A DNA stretch of 51,728 nucleotides. Origin: Comamonadaceae bacterium 2FH (lineage in GTDB: Bacteria > Pseudomonadota > Gammaproteobacteria > Burkholderiales > Burkholderiaceae_C). Each line of letters starts with the position of its first letter. Within the stretch, counting starts at the first letter, position 1. The notes under the pieces were generated by a model. The model saw nothing but the letters and a program-made list of their open reading frames with translations. It ran no database searches and was not told the origin of the DNA. The stretch is from contig SCMQ01000035.1 of the NCBI GenBank assembly GCA_005503335.1, forward strand, positions 1-51,728. Reading direction: 5' to 3'. The translations under genes were made by a program, and so were the position numbers. This document shows, in pieces, positions 51,197 to 51,728 of this stretch.

Positions 51197-51728
51197 TTGG
51201 CTGATCGCAACGACCCCGCGGCTGCCGGCTTCCTGGTCGAGGACTTCATCAACTCGATCACGACCCAGCTCGACCGCGTGCAGGACGCCCTGCGCATCAA
51301 GGCGGTCAACCGGCCACTCACCTATGCCCTCAAGGAACTGCATCTGGAGCTGAAAGTGTTCGTCGAAATGGATGCCAACGGTCAGGTCATGCTGCGCGCC
51401 AGCGGCCCCAACGAGGCCGGGGCCAGCACGCTGGCGCTGGACTTCACGACCATCACCAAGCCCATGATCGAGGAGAACACGATCTCGCTGGCCGCCACGC
51501 GCTCCACGCCGCTGGACAACCTGGGCCTCAAGCCCGAGGAGCGGATGCGCCTGGAGCGCCTGGGCGTGAGCAACCTGGCCCAGCTCGACCGACTGCGCGG
51601 CTCCACCGGCGTCAGCACCGTCGCGCGCATGGCCGACGTGCCGGTGGACCGGCTGCGCCGCGCCCTGCAGGCCGGCCACCCGCGCCTGGGCGGCGTGGCG
51701 CCCGGGCCCACGCCGCCCAGGCGCGGGT
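51197..51728 (+). CDS. Hypothetical protein with helix-hairpin-helix-like C-region, runs off the right edge
   Basis: The frame reads 177 codons without a stop. The start is TTG at 51197, 7 bases after GGAGGAG and 4 after the previous stop; no ATG in frame is well placed. Residues ~8-95 (FLVEDFINSITTQLDRVQDA, LKELHLELKVFVEMD, TLALDFTTITKPM) look like a small alpha/beta domain, and ~108-165 (LGLKPEERMRLERLGVSNLA, VDRLRRALQAGHP) has the repeated helix-hairpin-helix form. The end is Pro-rich. Function unknown; the gene and operon continue beyond the window. Confidence 0.6.
   Translation, partial: MADRNDPAAAGFLVEDFINSITTQLDRVQDALRIKAVNRPLTYALKELHLELKVFVEMDANGQVMLRASGPNEAGASTLALDFTTITKPMIEENTISLAATRSTPLDNLGLKPEERMRLERLGVSNLAQLDRLRGSTGVSTVARMADVPVDRLRRALQAGHPRLGGVAPGPTPPRRG

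Overview
The window is GC-rich (roughly 70% by eye), gene-dense DNA of the kind seen in Burkholderiales, most likely Comamonadaceae. Supporting signs are two orphan Bug/TctC-type binding proteins, MocR, HugZ-like and DUF502 genes, bacteriohemerythrin, a REP-like intergenic element of a type I associate with this family, and codon use dominated by G/C third positions. I see no rRNA, tRNA, CRISPR array or intact insertion sequence. The first ~730 bases are less GC-rich and look non-coding or decayed, apart from a possible gene start running off the left edge.

Region 0.7-5 kb: a VOC protein, a dienelactone-hydrolase-type protein and an SDR (minus strand), then a divergent NUDIX hydrolase and an AraC-type regulator. 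Region 5-15.6 kb (minus) is one long co-directional block read from 15571 downwards: aromatic amine dehydrogenase large subunit, two maturation proteins, the TTQ small subunit, two monohaem c-type cytochromes, then DUF1329, DUF1302 (outer-membrane barrel-like), an MMPL/RND transporter and a Ycf48/BNR-type protein, with the AraC-type regulator last. A divergent aldehyde dehydrogenase at 15861 starts on the other strand. Together they suggest periplasmic oxidation of an aromatic amine to an aldehyde, cytoplasmic oxidation of that aldehyde to the acid, and an envelope transport module in the same transcription unit.

Region 17.4-24.8 kb holds a Bug receptor, amidase, an orphan CHASE sensor without an output domain, DUF808, DusC, a GNAT acetyltransferase and a phosphofructokinase. 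Region 24.8-28.4 kb holds a MocR-type regulator divergent from a two-gene di-haem/tri-haem cytochrome c pair, with a palindrome and direct repeats between them. Region 28.4-38.2 kb is mixed metabolism: lipoprotein, HugZ-like protein, pseudouridine synthase, exported intradiol dioxygenase, SDR, thiolase and Bug receptor flanked by two universal stress proteins, a 2-oxoglutarate/Fe(II) dioxygenase, bacteriohemerythrin, a His/Gly/Lys-rich exported protein and DUF502.

Region 38.2-47.3 kb holds an acyl-CoA ligase, a membrane sensor histidine kinase with what looks like a truncated excisionase-type HTH gene beside it, a P1 peptidase overlapping a TAXI-type binding protein, then a sulfur-responsive-looking locus: an ArsR-rhodanese regulator behind a palindromic operator, a short ORF that reads as a DsrE/metallo-beta-lactamase deletion fusion, and an MFS transporter. 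A MazG-like pyrophosphohydrolase follows.

Region 47.4-51.7 kb is the strongest candidate for something undescribed. A near-consensus sigma-54 promoter with two similar upstream palindromes precedes at least four tightly spaced genes of unknown function. The first encodes a 687-residue protein with a beta-rich N-terminal region, a long acidic linker and a C-terminal part that looks like a peptidoglycan-active domain. The operon continues past the right edge, so its purpose cannot be decided from this window.
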